Assembly (NCBI GenBank): GCA_937983105.1
Contig: CALKAM010000045.1
Location: forward strand, 3,604-67,603
DNA: 64,000 nt
Direction of reading: 5' to 3'
Source of the DNA: Planifilum sp021793745
Lineage (GTDB): Bacteria; Bacillota; Bacilli; Thermoactinomycetales; DSM-44946
Under the pieces are notes generated by a model. It was not told where the DNA came from and did no database searches. It saw only the letters and a program-made list of their open reading frames with translations. Within the stretch, counting starts at the first letter, position 1; the number at the start of each line of letters is the position of its first letter. A program made the position numbers and the translations under genes. Positions 31,747 to 40,721 of this stretch are shown in pieces.

Positions 31747-31899
31747 TCAGGGCATGCGAAACGCTTCCCGCACGCTCTCCCACATCAGCGAAGGATTGGC
31801 CAGGAAGGCCAACAGCAAAACGGTAACGAGCATCATGACGCTGAGAAACAGGATGAACAACAGGCCGCGGTAGGCGCTTCGCATCATGGATTTCACCAT
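31747..31899 (-). CDS. Small single-span membrane protein (50 residues)
   Basis: A short frame starting MVKSMMRSAYRG with a hydrophobic helix (LLFILFLSVMMLVTVLLLAFLA, about residues 13-34) and a polar tail ending in EAFRMP. The basic N-terminus and clean helix look like a real small protein. The ribosome-binding site is weak (AAGGGGGG about 14 bases upstream), and an inner ATG at 31887 is possible. No family recognised. It ends just before the valS promoter. Confidence 0.5.
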   Translation of the reverse strand: MVKSMMRSAYRGLLFILFLSVMMLVTVLLLAFLANPSLMWESVREAFRMP

Positions 31900-32260
31900 G
31901 CCCACCGGATCCGCCCCCCTTGCGAACCTTTTTCTATCTATTTTGCGCTTTTATCGACAGGTTGTCCAGCCGAAACAAAAAATTTCTCCGACTTTTTTCG
32001 AGCTTTTGGGAAACAAAACCAGAATTTCCCCGATTTATCATGCCTGACCGACAATTGGGCGCGCCAATCCAACCGATGGCTTCATAAAGGGAAACGGTAT
32101 TTCCCACCGATTGGATTCATCGGCGATGACAAAGAAGGGGCGGGTTTTTCCGGCCCGCCCTTTTCATTAAAAAAACAGGCAAACTTTTGCCTGCATCATC
32201 CTCATGCTCAACCCTTTAAGGCTGGAGACGGATCTCGGTTTCCGCTGTTTTACCGTCACA
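31900..32260. other. Intergenic stretch between ysxE end and small membrane ORF
   Basis: It contains two hairpins: GGGCGGG/CCCGCCC at 32138-32160 with TTTT on the plus strand, and the ysxE terminator at 32166-32193. I see no coding frame. Confidence 0.5.
32166..32193 (-). terminator. Terminator of spoVID-ysxE
   Basis: On the minus strand CAGGCAA, loop AAGT, TTGCCTG followed by seven T. Confidence 0.85.
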
Positions 32261-33397
32261 TCAACCGGAGGAGGGGGCACCCCCTCCGCCGCCGGTTTGC
32301 GGTTGGGCCGCGGTGACGGTGACATTCCCTTTCCGGGAATAACCTCGGCTCTTCCCCCTGGAATCGGGGCGCCTTGGCCAAAGTTCGCCCACCGCTTCCT
32401 GCACCCCGCGGAGCCGGTCCAGCTCCAGCCGCAGACGACGGACCGCTCCGGCCTCCGTCAAGGTTCCACCGGCGTTTCGGTATTGCCGGAGGAGACGGGA
32501 GATCGCGTCGGGATATGCCAGGTACAGGGCGAGCAATTTTTTCTCCTTCCGCGAAAGCTTGCGCTCCTGTTCATAGGCATCCAGCAGGGAAAGGATCCTC
32601 CCGCCCCCTTCGGAGACATCCACCAACTGCCGGAAAAACAGGGCCAGATCCCGTGCCGGGCTGTCAACCCGGGCGTGATCCCAATCGATCCACTTCCATC
32701 CTCCGCTCCCCTGAAGGATGTTGCTGGGATGGATCCGGTTGTGGCAAAGCGTGGAATGGGGCGGGATTCCTTTTTCCGACTCGACATACCTCTCCATTCC
32801 CCGAACGGCGAAGGAGATGGCTTTATCGAGCAGATCCCCCTGGTCATTCAGCATCTGTTCGAAGGGGGAACGAAAGCCGCGGGACCGGAGGGTGTTCCCG
32901 AATTCCCGAATCTGGTTCCTGGTACCGTTCCACCGTGCGATCAGTTCCTTTCCCGCCCGATACCGAAATCCGCCGCCCTGTTCCGCCGTCGTTTCCATCG
33001 CCCGGTGAAGGACGGCCAGTTCTCGGATCAACGCCTCCGAAGATGCCTCCCGGAGGTTGAGATCCCCTCCGTACCAGCGCGTGGCATACCACGCGCCCCC
33101 GGACTCTTCGATAAAGGGGCGACCCTTTCGGGAGGGTACCCACGGCAGGATCGATTCCACCCCCTGTGCGCGGGCTTCCTCCATCGCTTGGTGCACAAAG
33201 GCAAGCTTCTTCGCCGAGCAGGAGGCTTTTTTCAGGGCAAAGATTCCCTCCTCCGTTTCCACTCGCCACGCCCCCCGAACCCTTTCCACCCGGAAGGGAG
33301 TCCATCCATAACGGGCGATGACTCGGCGGAGAAGCGCATCGCCGGATTGCCGAAGGGGCTTCAAAGGGGCTTTCCGCTGCTTACGCTGAACCGTCAT
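32261..33397 (-). CDS. ysxE: Spore coat protein YsxE, CotS-type kinase fold
   Basis: A 378-residue protein of the CotS/YsxE family (aminoglycoside-phosphotransferase fold) found in spore coats. It has a degraded kinase core: LKKASCSAKKLAFVHQAM, ESILPWVPSRKGRPFIEESGGAWYATRW and STLCHNRIHPSNIL with WIDWDHARVDSPARDL in place of HGD...D, so catalysis is doubtful since the usual HxD aspartate reads N here (CHNRIHPSN). A glycine-rich tail ends the protein. It overlaps spoVID by 17 bases, as the Bacillus spoVID-ysxE pair. Confidence 0.85.
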   Translation of the reverse strand: MTVQRKQRKAPLKPLRQSGDALLRRVIARYGWTPFRVERVRGAWRVETEEGIFALKKASCSAKKLAFVHQAMEEARAQGVESILPWVPSRKGRPFIEESGGAWYATRWYGGDLNLREASSEALIRELAVLHRAMETTAEQGGGFRYRAGKELIARWNGTRNQIREFGNTLRSRGFRSPFEQMLNDQGDLLDKAISFAVRGMERYVESEKGIPPHSTLCHNRIHPSNILQGSGGWKWIDWDHARVDSPARDLALFFRQLVDVSEGGGRILSLLDAYEQERKLSRKEKKLLALYLAYPDAISRLLRQYRNAGGTLTEAGAVRRLRLELDRLRGVQEAVGELWPRRPDSRGKSRGYSRKGNVTVTAAQPQTGGGGGAPSSG

Positions 33398-34688
33398 GGG
33401 GCGTTTTGCGCTCCTCTCCAGGGATGTATATGATTTGTCCCTCTTCCAACTGTCCGGAGTCCAGACCGTTCAACCGCAGAATCTGACTGGGGGAAACATC
33501 GTATCGATCTGCGAGGGATTCCAGGGATTCATCCTTCTGGACGATCACCATCCGCATCTTGACAAAGGTATCCTCTTTTTCTCCCAAAAACCGCCGGGCC
33601 CAATGCAGCCCTTCTTCCTGATCGGTCCCCGGCTCATCTTCCGGGGCTTCGGCGGACTCCACCGATTCCCCTTCCGCTTCCCCCTCATCATCCTCCCAAG
33701 CCGCCTCCGCCGTCGGAGCATCCGCAGATGAGGATTCCGGACCGAACTCGTCGGGGGAGGGTTTCCGGAGCAGTTTTCTGGCCAAATCAAAGTGTTCGCT
33801 TTGATCCTCTTCCTGGGATTGAAGTCCGAACCTCACCCGGTCGATTTGACGGTTCCCTTCGAGCTCCCTCGGGTCATCCATCGGCTCCTCTTCCCGATCC
33901 TCGCTCCCTTCCGTATCCGCCACCTTTTCCGATGCCAGATCCTCGGAAGCAAAGGAGTCCGGAACCCATTCCTCTGCGGGGGATTCTCCGGCCGCGGAGG
34001 ATTCCACCGCAATTGTATCGGCTTCCCCCTCCTCGGACGCCTCCTCACCCCGGAGGTCGGCATCCTGCGAAAGGGCATGAACCTCTCCATCCCACGGATC
34101 CCGCTCATTCTCCTTTTGGAACGGCTCCCCGCCATATTCCACATGAATCAGGTGGACTTCGTCCTCCTCTTTCTCCTCCGGATCGCTTCCCCGTTCGGAA
34201 AAGGAGGAACCGGCAAAGGAGACGACGCTCTCGGAATCGGCCCCTTCCTCTTTTTTCGGATCCGGCAGCAGACCATCGATCACCAGAACCGCCTCGACCT
34301 GCAGCTCAAAGGGGGACAAAACTTGGTAATCGAAGGATTCCACTTCGGTCGCCAGTCGGTCGATGTCCACCCGATCGGAGGGAAGGGTGATCTCCACAGG
34401 GATAACAAAGGCGATTTCATCCAGGCTTTCCCCTTTGCTCTTCTCCTGTGCATCCGCTTCATCCCCGTCACCCGCCGACTTCCCTTCATCGATCCGGTCT
34501 TCCTCGTCACCGGCATATCTTCCCGCCAGCCTCAAATAGCCGTGAATCCTGAGATGGGTCTCCTGATCCTCGATTTCCACGTCGGGGTACAGATCCAGTT
34601 CAACCAGCGTCTTGATCCCCGGCTGCTGCGGATGCAGGCGGACCTTTTCCGATATGTCAAACCGGAGCTGCTGGTATTCGCGATCCAT
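33381..34688 (-). CDS. spoVID: Spore coat assembly protein SpoVID
   Basis: Morphogenetic protein that drives coat encasement of the forespore. The 435-residue protein has the conserved N-terminal domain (REYQQLRFDISEKVRLHP...), a long acidic low-complexity middle rich in E, D, S and A, and a C-terminal LysM domain (about 387-432: VQKDESLESLADRYDVS, then GQIIYIPG). This is the SpoVID layout. The ATG at 34688 has GGGAGGG 10 bases upstream; the frame runs open much further but without coding sense. Confidence 0.88.
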   Translation of the reverse strand: MDREYQQLRFDISEKVRLHPQQPGIKTLVELDLYPDVEIEDQETHLRIHGYLRLAGRYAGDEEDRIDEGKSAGDGDEADAQEKSKGESLDEIAFVIPVEITLPSDRVDIDRLATEVESFDYQVLSPFELQVEAVLVIDGLLPDPKKEEGADSESVVSFAGSSFSERGSDPEEKEEDEVHLIHVEYGGEPFQKENERDPWDGEVHALSQDADLRGEEASEEGEADTIAVESSAAGESPAEEWVPDSFASEDLASEKVADTEGSEDREEEPMDDPRELEGNRQIDRVRFGLQSQEEDQSEHFDLARKLLRKPSPDEFGPESSSADAPTAEAAWEDDEGEAEGESVESAEAPEDEPGTDQEEGLHWARRFLGEKEDTFVKMRMVIVQKDESLESLADRYDVSPSQILRLNGLDSGQLEEGQIIYIPGEERKTPHDGSA

Positions 34689-35128
34689 CAAAGGAAATCC
34701 CTCCCCTTTCACCGTTGATCGGCACCGTAAGCCGCCATCCCTTCGGGACGGCCGCCGATGCCCCACCCGACATCCATCCCTGATCAAACCTCCAGCCGCC
34801 AATCGATGATGGGAAAGATGAAGGCCGCAATATTTCAACTGTAATCTATCTATATGCGATCGAGAAAGGGATATAACCGCCTGTACCAGCGGGATGCCAT
34901 CTCCCCCGAAAAGCGGCGGCGGGAACCGCCGCCGGCGATCGCCGGCGCTCCCCCTCCGGGCCTCCTGAAAAGCAGCTCCTGATCCTCCTTCCCGCAGGCC
35001 CAGAAAATCGGCTTCGTGGGCAGGGCTGGCGAACCGGGTCCATGAACAAGAAAAACCGGAGGCCTGTGTTTGCCTCCGGTTTCCCAAGCGCAATCGCCCA
35101 TCGGTGCGGCCGCGCCACCCGTCGCCCG
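34689..35128. other. Intergenic stretch upstream of spoVID
   Basis: About 440 bases with no convincing gene. It holds the acetyltransferase terminator (35050-35084) and GC-rich inverted repeats (GGCGGCGGGAACCGCCGCC near 34,910). A mother-cell promoter for spoVID is expected, but I cannot point to a clear sigma-E match. Confidence 0.5.
35050..35084 (-). terminator. Terminator of the second GNAT gene
   Basis: On the minus strand AAACCGGAGGC and GCCTCCGGTTT arms with an 8-base loop, followed by TTTTTC. Confidence 0.8.
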
Positions 35129-35647
35129 TCAAGACCCGTCGCTTTTCAGAAACAGCACCATGTAATCCTCGTCGAGGGCTCGACCGTTCCCGCGAAGGGA
35201 ACGGGGATAGGTGCCGTACTTTTGAAATCCCCATTTCGCATACAGGGCTTTGGCCGGCCGGTTTTCGGAGACCACGGTGAGGGTGATCTGCTCCAATCCG
35301 GAACAGGTTTTTGCCCGGTTGATCAGCGCCTCCATCAACCGGTAAGCGATGCCTCTGCCCTGGCGATCGGGTCGGACATACATCCCCCATATATGGCCCC
35401 GATGGCGGGTTTTTACCACCGTGTTCCGGACAAAGCCCACCATTCCCACCAGCGTTTCACCGTCAAAGGCCCCGAGCACAAAATCATCGGGTCCGCCTCG
35501 CTCCCGTAGAAAGGCGGCTACTTCCTCCACGGTACCGACCCCTTCCTCCGGAGTCCGGTAAAAGGCCTCGGGATAGGTCTGGAGAGCCTCCCGATAGAGA
35601 TGGTGAAAGGCCTCGGCGTCCCGTTCCGTCAAAATTCGAAATTCCAT
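35129..35647 (-). CDS. GNAT family N-acetyltransferase (second copy)
   Basis: A 172-residue GNAT enzyme with the acetyl-CoA loop RQGRGIAYRLMEA and the ALYAKWGFQKYG block. It resembles the acetyltransferase at 121-627 along its whole length, so the two arose by duplication or parallel gain. The ATG at 35647 has GGGAGGTG 6 bases upstream. The substrate is unknown. It follows hemL by 74 bases. Confidence 0.88.
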   Translation of the reverse strand: MEFRILTERDAEAFHHLYREALQTYPEAFYRTPEEGVGTVEEVAAFLRERGGPDDFVLGAFDGETLVGMVGFVRNTVVKTRHRGHIWGMYVRPDRQGRGIAYRLMEALINRAKTCSGLEQITLTVVSENRPAKALYAKWGFQKYGTYPRSLRGNGRALDEDYMVLFLKSDGS

Positions 35648-35721
35648 CCGGTCACCTCCCGTCGGCGGGCGGGATATGGAAAGAGGCACGGCACCGGCGC
35701 CGTGCCCCAACCGCTCTCCTG

Positions 35722-37008
35722 TCACAACCGTTTCAGCGCATTCCGGTTGGCTTCAATGGTCCGCTCGATATCCTCCATCGAATGGGCCGCCGAGATGAAC
35801 ATCCCCTCAAATTGGGAAGGGGGGACGAAGATGCCCTGTTCCAGCATCAGGCGAAAATAGCGGGCAAACCGCTTCGCATCCGATGACCGGGCTCCTTCGT
35901 AATTGATAACCGGCTTCTCCGTGAAAAAGAGCGTGATCATCGACCCCACCCGGTTGATCTGATGCGGAATCCCCGCCTCTTCGGCATTTTGGCGAAACCC
36001 TTCCTCCAGGCGGGCCGCCTTTTGTTCCAGCTCCTCATATACCTCCCGCTGAAGTTCCCGGAGGGTGGCCAGCCCGGCGGCCATCGCCAGCGGATTTCCC
36101 GAGAGGGTGCCCGCCTGATATACCGGCCCTGCCGGAGCGATCATCTCCATGATCTCCCGGCGGCCGCCGTAGGCGCCGACGGGAAGGCCGCCGCCGATCA
36201 CTTTCCCCATGGTCGTCAGGTCGGGCATGACCTCAAACCGGCCTTGGGCCGAATGATAGTCCACCCGGAACCCGGTCATCACCTCATCAAAAATCAGCAG
36301 GGCTCCGTATTCAGAGGTAATGCGGCGCAATTCCTGCAAGAAGCCCGGCTCCGGCGGCACTACTCCCATGTTCCCGGCCACCGGCTCCACGATCACCGCA
36401 GCGATCTCATCTCCGAAATTCCGGAAAGCCAGCTCGAGGCTCTCCAAGTCATTGTAGGGAACCGTCAGCGTGTGCTGGGCGGTGCCCTCCGTCACCCCCG
36501 GGCTGTCGGGCAATCCCAATGTGGCCACACCGGACCCCGCCTTGATCAGCAGACTGTCGGCATGACCGTGATAACAGCCCTCAAACTTGACGATCTTGTT
36601 GCGCCGGGTGTACGCCCGGGCCAGCCGGAGGGCACTCATGGTCGCTTCCGTCCCCGAGTTGACCATGCGCACCACCTCCACCGAAGGAACCCGCTGCACC
36701 ACTTCCCGGGCCATCTCCGTCTCCAATTCGGTGGGCAGTCCGAAGCTGGTTCCCCGGGCCGCCGTTTCCTGAACAGCCGCCACCACCTTCGGGTGGGCGT
36801 GGCCCAGGATTAACGGTCCCCAGGAACAGAGATAATCGATATATTCGTTCCCGTCCACGTCAAAGACGCGGGACCCCTTTCCCTCCTTGATATATACAGG
36901 ATTCATTTCCACCGAGCGAAAGGCCCGGACCGGGCTGTTGACCCCGCCGGGAATCAACTGGACCGCTTCTCCGTATCGCTGTTTGGAGCCTTCAAAACCT
37001 TTGTGCAA
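35722..37008 (-). CDS. hemL: Glutamate-1-semialdehyde 2,1-aminomutase
   Basis: PLP enzyme forming 5-aminolevulinate from glutamate-1-semialdehyde, the last step of the C5 route begun by HemA. The 428-residue protein has GGVNSPVRAF, the NSGTEATMSALRLAR block, IFDEVMTGFRV and the PLP lysine K269 in TMGKVIGGGLP. The start is a TTG at 37008 because GGAGGAGGG lies 7 bases upstream. It lies downstream of the hem operon, separated from ahbAB by 133 bases and a hairpin. Confidence 0.96.
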   Translation of the reverse strand: MHKGFEGSKQRYGEAVQLIPGGVNSPVRAFRSVEMNPVYIKEGKGSRVFDVDGNEYIDYLCSWGPLILGHAHPKVVAAVQETAARGTSFGLPTELETEMAREVVQRVPSVEVVRMVNSGTEATMSALRLARAYTRRNKIVKFEGCYHGHADSLLIKAGSGVATLGLPDSPGVTEGTAQHTLTVPYNDLESLELAFRNFGDEIAAVIVEPVAGNMGVVPPEPGFLQELRRITSEYGALLIFDEVMTGFRVDYHSAQGRFEVMPDLTTMGKVIGGGLPVGAYGGRREIMEMIAPAGPVYQAGTLSGNPLAMAAGLATLRELQREVYEELEQKAARLEEGFRQNAEEAGIPHQINRVGSMITLFFTEKPVINYEGARSSDAKRFARYFRLMLEQGIFVPPSQFEGMFISAAHSMEDIERTIEANRNALKRL

Positions 37009-37085
37009 GAGAAATCCCTCCTCCTTCGGGTATTGTACCGTAAAAGGGGACCAGGAACCCATCCATCAAAAAACAAGCCCAGATG

Positions 37086-37134
37086 GACAAAGGCCGGTTC
37101 CCGCAACCGGAGGGGGGCAGGATACCGGCCTTTG
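37086..37134 (-). terminator. Hairpin between the ahbAB fusion and hemL
   Basis: AAAGGCCGG and CCGGCCTTT arms enclose a 27-base loop that itself contains CCGGTT. The T-run is short (TTTGTCC), so this may be a partial terminator. Confidence 0.5.
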
Positions 37135-37141
37135 GCGCTCA

Positions 37142-38194
37142 TCAAAGCCCGAATCGCTGAATCACCTTCTCCTCCCATTCGTCCATTTCGGGGGTGAAAT
37201 AGGTGACCCGCGTCTTTTTATATTCCTTGGTGGAATAAAGAACATCCCGCTCGCGGATGCCCGTCTCCTCCTCGATCGACTGGAGAATCGCTTCACATTC
37301 TTCCTTTGTCCGACCGTGAACCATCGTGAAGATGGAGTAGGGCCAATCCGGATAAGTGGGGCGCAGGTAGCAGTGGCTCACCGCCTTAAACGAAGCCATT
37401 TTCATCCCGACCTCGTCAGCCTTTTCCTCCGGAACCGCCCACACCCCCATTCCGTTGAAGCGGAACCCCGCCTTGCGGTGGTAAAGCACCGCCGCAAAGC
37501 GACGCATCTGCCTCCGCTCCAGCAGATCCCGTCCCGCCCGCAGCAACTCCTCGGTGGAAACCCCAATATTTTCGGCCAGGGCATCGAAGGGACGGGGCTC
37601 GATGGCCAGATCCTTCTGCAACTCCCGAATGACGGCGATATCGAAGTCGGACACGGTCTGAGCCGCCTTTTTCCGCTCCTCGTATCCGTACGCGGGTTTG
37701 GCCTTCGCTTTGCTCGTATCCTCTTTTCCGGTCATGTCCAGCTGAACGCCGATCTTAAACAGCTTCAGGGTCGGCATGAGCCGGACTTGCTCCGCCTCCG
37801 CCATCTCTCCGAGCAGCTCCACCGTCTTCTCCAACCCGAGACGGCTGTTGGGGGGGACGGCGATGGTGAACCACAAGTTGTACGCATTGTTTCGCTTATA
37901 GTTGTGGCTCACCCCCGGATGCTCGTTGATCACCCGGGCTGCCTGGTCGATGCGCTCCTCGGGGATCTTGGCGGCAACCAGGCTGGACTTGTATCCCAAG
38001 GAGCGGGTGTCGAAAATGGCGGAAATCTGCCGGATCACGTTCCCCTTGAGACCTCGGATCCGATCCAGCACATCCTCCTCCGTCGTCCCCAGCTTGTCGG
38101 CCAAGGCTTGATAGGGGCGTTCGACCAGCTCGATCCCTTCCTGCAATTCGTTGAGAAGCTGTCGGTCCAAAGCATCCAACGCATCCACGCTCAT
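37142..38194 (-). CDS. Fused siroheme decarboxylase AhbA-AhbB (two Lrp/AsnC-like halves)
   Basis: A 350-residue protein made of two homologous halves, each a winged-helix N-part (LDRQLLNELQEGIELVERPY at 9-28; FDIAVIRELQKDLAIEPRPF at 184-203) followed by an Lrp-type ferredoxin-like domain. Such proteins are often annotated as Lrp/AsnC regulators, but the signature (L.RPF/Y..LA, the NYKRNNAYNLWFT and CYLRPTYPDWPYSIF blocks) belongs to siroheme decarboxylase / NirDLGH. That enzyme converts siroheme to 12,18-didecarboxysiroheme; it usually works as two separate subunits, here fused. Together with uroporphyrinogen methyltransferase and precorrin-2 dehydrogenase genes in the same operon this is coherent. 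GGGAGGG is 8 bases before the ATG at 38194, which overlaps hemB (ATGA). Confidence 0.85.
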   Translation of the reverse strand: MSVDALDALDRQLLNELQEGIELVERPYQALADKLGTTEEDVLDRIRGLKGNVIRQISAIFDTRSLGYKSSLVAAKIPEERIDQAARVINEHPGVSHNYKRNNAYNLWFTIAVPPNSRLGLEKTVELLGEMAEAEQVRLMPTLKLFKIGVQLDMTGKEDTSKAKAKPAYGYEERKKAAQTVSDFDIAVIRELQKDLAIEPRPFDALAENIGVSTEELLRAGRDLLERRQMRRFAAVLYHRKAGFRFNGMGVWAVPEEKADEVGMKMASFKAVSHCYLRPTYPDWPYSIFTMVHGRTKEECEAILQSIEEETGIRERDVLYSTKEYKKTRVTYFTPEMDEWEEKVIQRFGL

Positions 38195-39174
38195 CGGTCA
38201 ATCCCTCCCCGCAGCCAGCGGGCTGCATCTTTCGCGTGATAAGTCAAAATCAGGTCCGCACCGGCGCGCTTCATTCCCGTCAGCTGCTCCATCACGACCC
38301 CCCGCTCATCGATCCATCCCCGTTCGGCAGCCGCCTTCACCATGGCATACTCCCCGCTGACGTTGTAGGCGACGATCGGCAGGTCAAACCGTTCCCGAAC
38401 CCGGCAGATAATATCCATGTAGGCCAGGCCCGGTTTCACCATCAACAGATCCGCCCCCTCCTCCACATCCGAGGCCGCCTCCCGCAAGGCCTCCCGGACA
38501 TTGGCCGGATCCATCTGATAGGACCGCCGGTCCCCGAATTGGGGAGCCGAATGGGCCGCATCGCGGAAAGGACCGTAGAAGGAGGAGGCGTACTTCACCG
38601 CATAGGAGAGAATCGGCGTATATTCAAACCCGGCTTCATCCAGGCCCCGTCGGATCGAACGGACGAAGCCGTCCATCATGTTGGAGGGAGCGATCATATC
38701 GGCTCCGGCCCGCGCCTGGGAAACCGCCGTTTGGGTCAACAGTTCCAGAGACTCGTCGTTCACGATCACGCCGTCCCGCACCACGCCGCAGTGGCCGTGG
38801 TCCGTATATTGACACAGGCAGGTGTCGGCGATGACGTACAAGTCGGGATACCGCTCCTTGATGCGGCGGATGGCCCGTTGGACGATACCGTCCTCGGCAT
38901 AGGCCTCGCTGCCGGCGGCATCCTTTTTCGACGGCACGCCGAACACGATTACCGACGGAATGCCGAGGGCGACCAGTTCAGACAGTTCCTCCTCCATCCG
39001 GTCCACCGAATAATGGAACACCCCCGGCATGGAGGGGACTTCCTCGCGGAGATTGTCCCCCTCCACCACAAACAACGGGGCGATCAGGTCGGTGACGTCC
39101 AACTGCGTCTCCCGGACCATGCTGCGAATGACGCCGTTTTGGCGCAACCGACGATGGCGCTTAAAGGACTTCAT
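38191..39174 (-). CDS. hemB: Delta-aminolevulinic acid dehydratase (porphobilinogen synthase)
   Basis: Condenses two aminolevulinates to porphobilinogen. The 327-residue protein has the zinc-type cysteines in CLCQYTDHGHCG, the Schiff-base lysines in YAVKYASSFYGPFR and LMVKPGLAYMD, and RSYQMDPAN. AAGGAGGG precedes the ATG at 39174. The start overlaps the cobA-hemD stop in ATGA. Confidence 0.97.
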   Translation of the reverse strand: MKSFKRHRRLRQNGVIRSMVRETQLDVTDLIAPLFVVEGDNLREEVPSMPGVFHYSVDRMEEELSELVALGIPSVIVFGVPSKKDAAGSEAYAEDGIVQRAIRRIKERYPDLYVIADTCLCQYTDHGHCGVVRDGVIVNDESLELLTQTAVSQARAGADMIAPSNMMDGFVRSIRRGLDEAGFEYTPILSYAVKYASSFYGPFRDAAHSAPQFGDRRSYQMDPANVREALREAASDVEEGADLLMVKPGLAYMDIICRVRERFDLPIVAYNVSGEYAMVKAAAERGWIDERGVVMEQLTGMKRAGADLILTYHAKDAARWLRGGIDR

Positions 39175-40721
39175 CCGGATCCCTCCTTTGACAAGGCCCT
39201 GTGAGGCAAACGCTTCAACACATCTACCAAACCGTCGATCGTATACGTCTCCGCAACGGCATCGACCTCGAGGCCGAGCTCCTCCGCCGTCCGTGCGGTG
39301 ATCGGCCCGATGCACGCCACCTGCACCGGTGCCACCAGAGACTTCCAATCCTCCCGCACCGTCCGGAGCGCTTGGACAAAGTTGCGGACTGTCGAGGAGC
39401 TGGTAAAGGTGATCACGTGGATGGCCCCTTCCTCCAACAGGCGCGCCACCTCACCGGCATCCTCCGTTCCGACCCGGGTGTCGTAGGCGTCCACCTCGGT
39501 CACCTTCAAGCCGAAGCGTTCCAATTCCCGGGGCAACACCTTCCGCGCGATATCCGCCCGGGGCAGCAACACGTTCTCACCCGGTTCCACCCGGGAAGCC
39601 ATCGCTTCTACCAGGGCTTCCGCTCGATATTCGCCGGGCTTCACCTCCACTTGAAGGCCCTTCCCCATCAACGCCTCCGCCGTCTGGGGACCGATCGCCG
39701 CCACTTTCGCCTTGGCCATCCGGCGAATGTCCAAATTCAGCTCGCGGAGCCGGCGGAAGAAGCATCGGACCCCGTTGACGCTGGTAAATACCACCCAGTC
39801 ATAGTCTTCCAACCGGGATAGCGCCGCATCCAGAAGATCCTGCCGCGCGGGACGGGTGATCCGGATCGCCGGAAATTCGATCGCCTCTCCTCCGAGGGCT
39901 TCAATCCGCTCCGACAGTGCGCTGGCCTGGCTGCGCGCCCGGGTCACCAACACCCGCTTTCCGAACAGGGGCTTTCCTTCGAACCACTTCAGGGTATCTC
40001 TGAGCTTCACCACTTCGCCGACCACAATGACCGCCGGCGGCTGGAAGTTGGCCCGTTCCACCCGTTCCACGATATCCCCCAGGGTACCGGTTAGGGTTTG
40101 CTGCTCCACGCGGGTTCCCCAGCGGATGAGGGCCACCGGAGTGTCCGGGGAGCGGCCGTGGCGGATCAATTGCTCGCGGATAAAGGGGAGATTGCCCACC
40201 CCCATCAGAAAGATCTGCGTCTCCGCCGCACGGGCCAGATGCTCCCAATCGATGGAGGATTCGGTTTTCTCCGGGCGCTCGTGACCGGTCACCACGACAA
40301 AGGAGGCATTGAAGTCCCGGTGGGTGACGGGAATGCCCGCATAGGCGGGAACGGCGATGGCCGAGGTGATCCCGGGAATCACTTCAAAGGGAATCCCGTG
40401 TTCGGCCAAGGTTTCGGCCTCTTCCCCGCCCCGCCCGAACACAAAGGGATCTCCCCCCTTCAGCCGGACGACAACCTTCCCCTCCTTCGCCTTGCGGACC
40501 AGCAGTTCGTTGATCTCCTCCTGCCTCAGGGTATGACGATCCGGTCGTTTCCCCACATAAATCCGCTCGGCCTCCTCCGGGGCATATCCCAGCAGACGGG
40601 GACTGGCCAGGCGATCATACACCAGCACGTCCGCCCGCTTGATCGTCTCCAGGCCCTTTACGGTAATCAGTCCGGGATCCCCCGGTCCGGCACCGACCAG
40701 ATAAACCTTTCCCGCACTCAT
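39171..40721 (-). CDS. Uroporphyrinogen-III C-methyltransferase / uroporphyrinogen-III synthase fusion
   Basis: A 516-residue two-domain enzyme. The N-terminal half (1-245) is a SAM-dependent SUMT (CobA/SirA) with VGAGPGDPGL, VRLKGGDPFVFGRGGEE and the GITSAIAVPAYAGIPVTHR block, making precorrin-2. The C-terminal half (about 255-505) is HemD, closing hydroxymethylbilane to uroporphyrinogen III (GKRVLVTRARSQAS, VFTSVNGVRCFF, ITFTSSSTVRNFV). Fusion puts the branch point between heme and siroheme in one polypeptide. GGAGGTG precedes the ATG, which overlaps the hemC stop. Confidence 0.94.
   Translation of the reverse strand: MSAGKVYLVGAGPGDPGLITVKGLETIKRADVLVYDRLASPRLLGYAPEEAERIYVGKRPDRHTLRQEEINELLVRKAKEGKVVVRLKGGDPFVFGRGGEEAETLAEHGIPFEVIPGITSAIAVPAYAGIPVTHRDFNASFVVVTGHERPEKTESSIDWEHLARAAETQIFLMGVGNLPFIREQLIRHGRSPDTPVALIRWGTRVEQQTLTGTLGDIVERVERANFQPPAVIVVGEVVKLRDTLKWFEGKPLFGKRVLVTRARSQASALSERIEALGGEAIEFPAIRITRPARQDLLDAALSRLEDYDWVVFTSVNGVRCFFRRLRELNLDIRRMAKAKVAAIGPQTAEALMGKGLQVEVKPGEYRAEALVEAMASRVEPGENVLLPRADIARKVLPRELERFGLKVTEVDAYDTRVGTEDAGEVARLLEEGAIHVITFTSSSTVRNFVQALRTVREDWKSLVAPVQVACIGPITARTAEELGLEVDAVAETYTIDGLVDVLKRLPHRALSKEGSG

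Noticed and set aside
37142..38194. Lrp/AsnC transcriptional regulator
   Set aside because: Two fused halves with siroheme-decarboxylase-type blocks and a position inside the hem operon fit AhbA-AhbB better.
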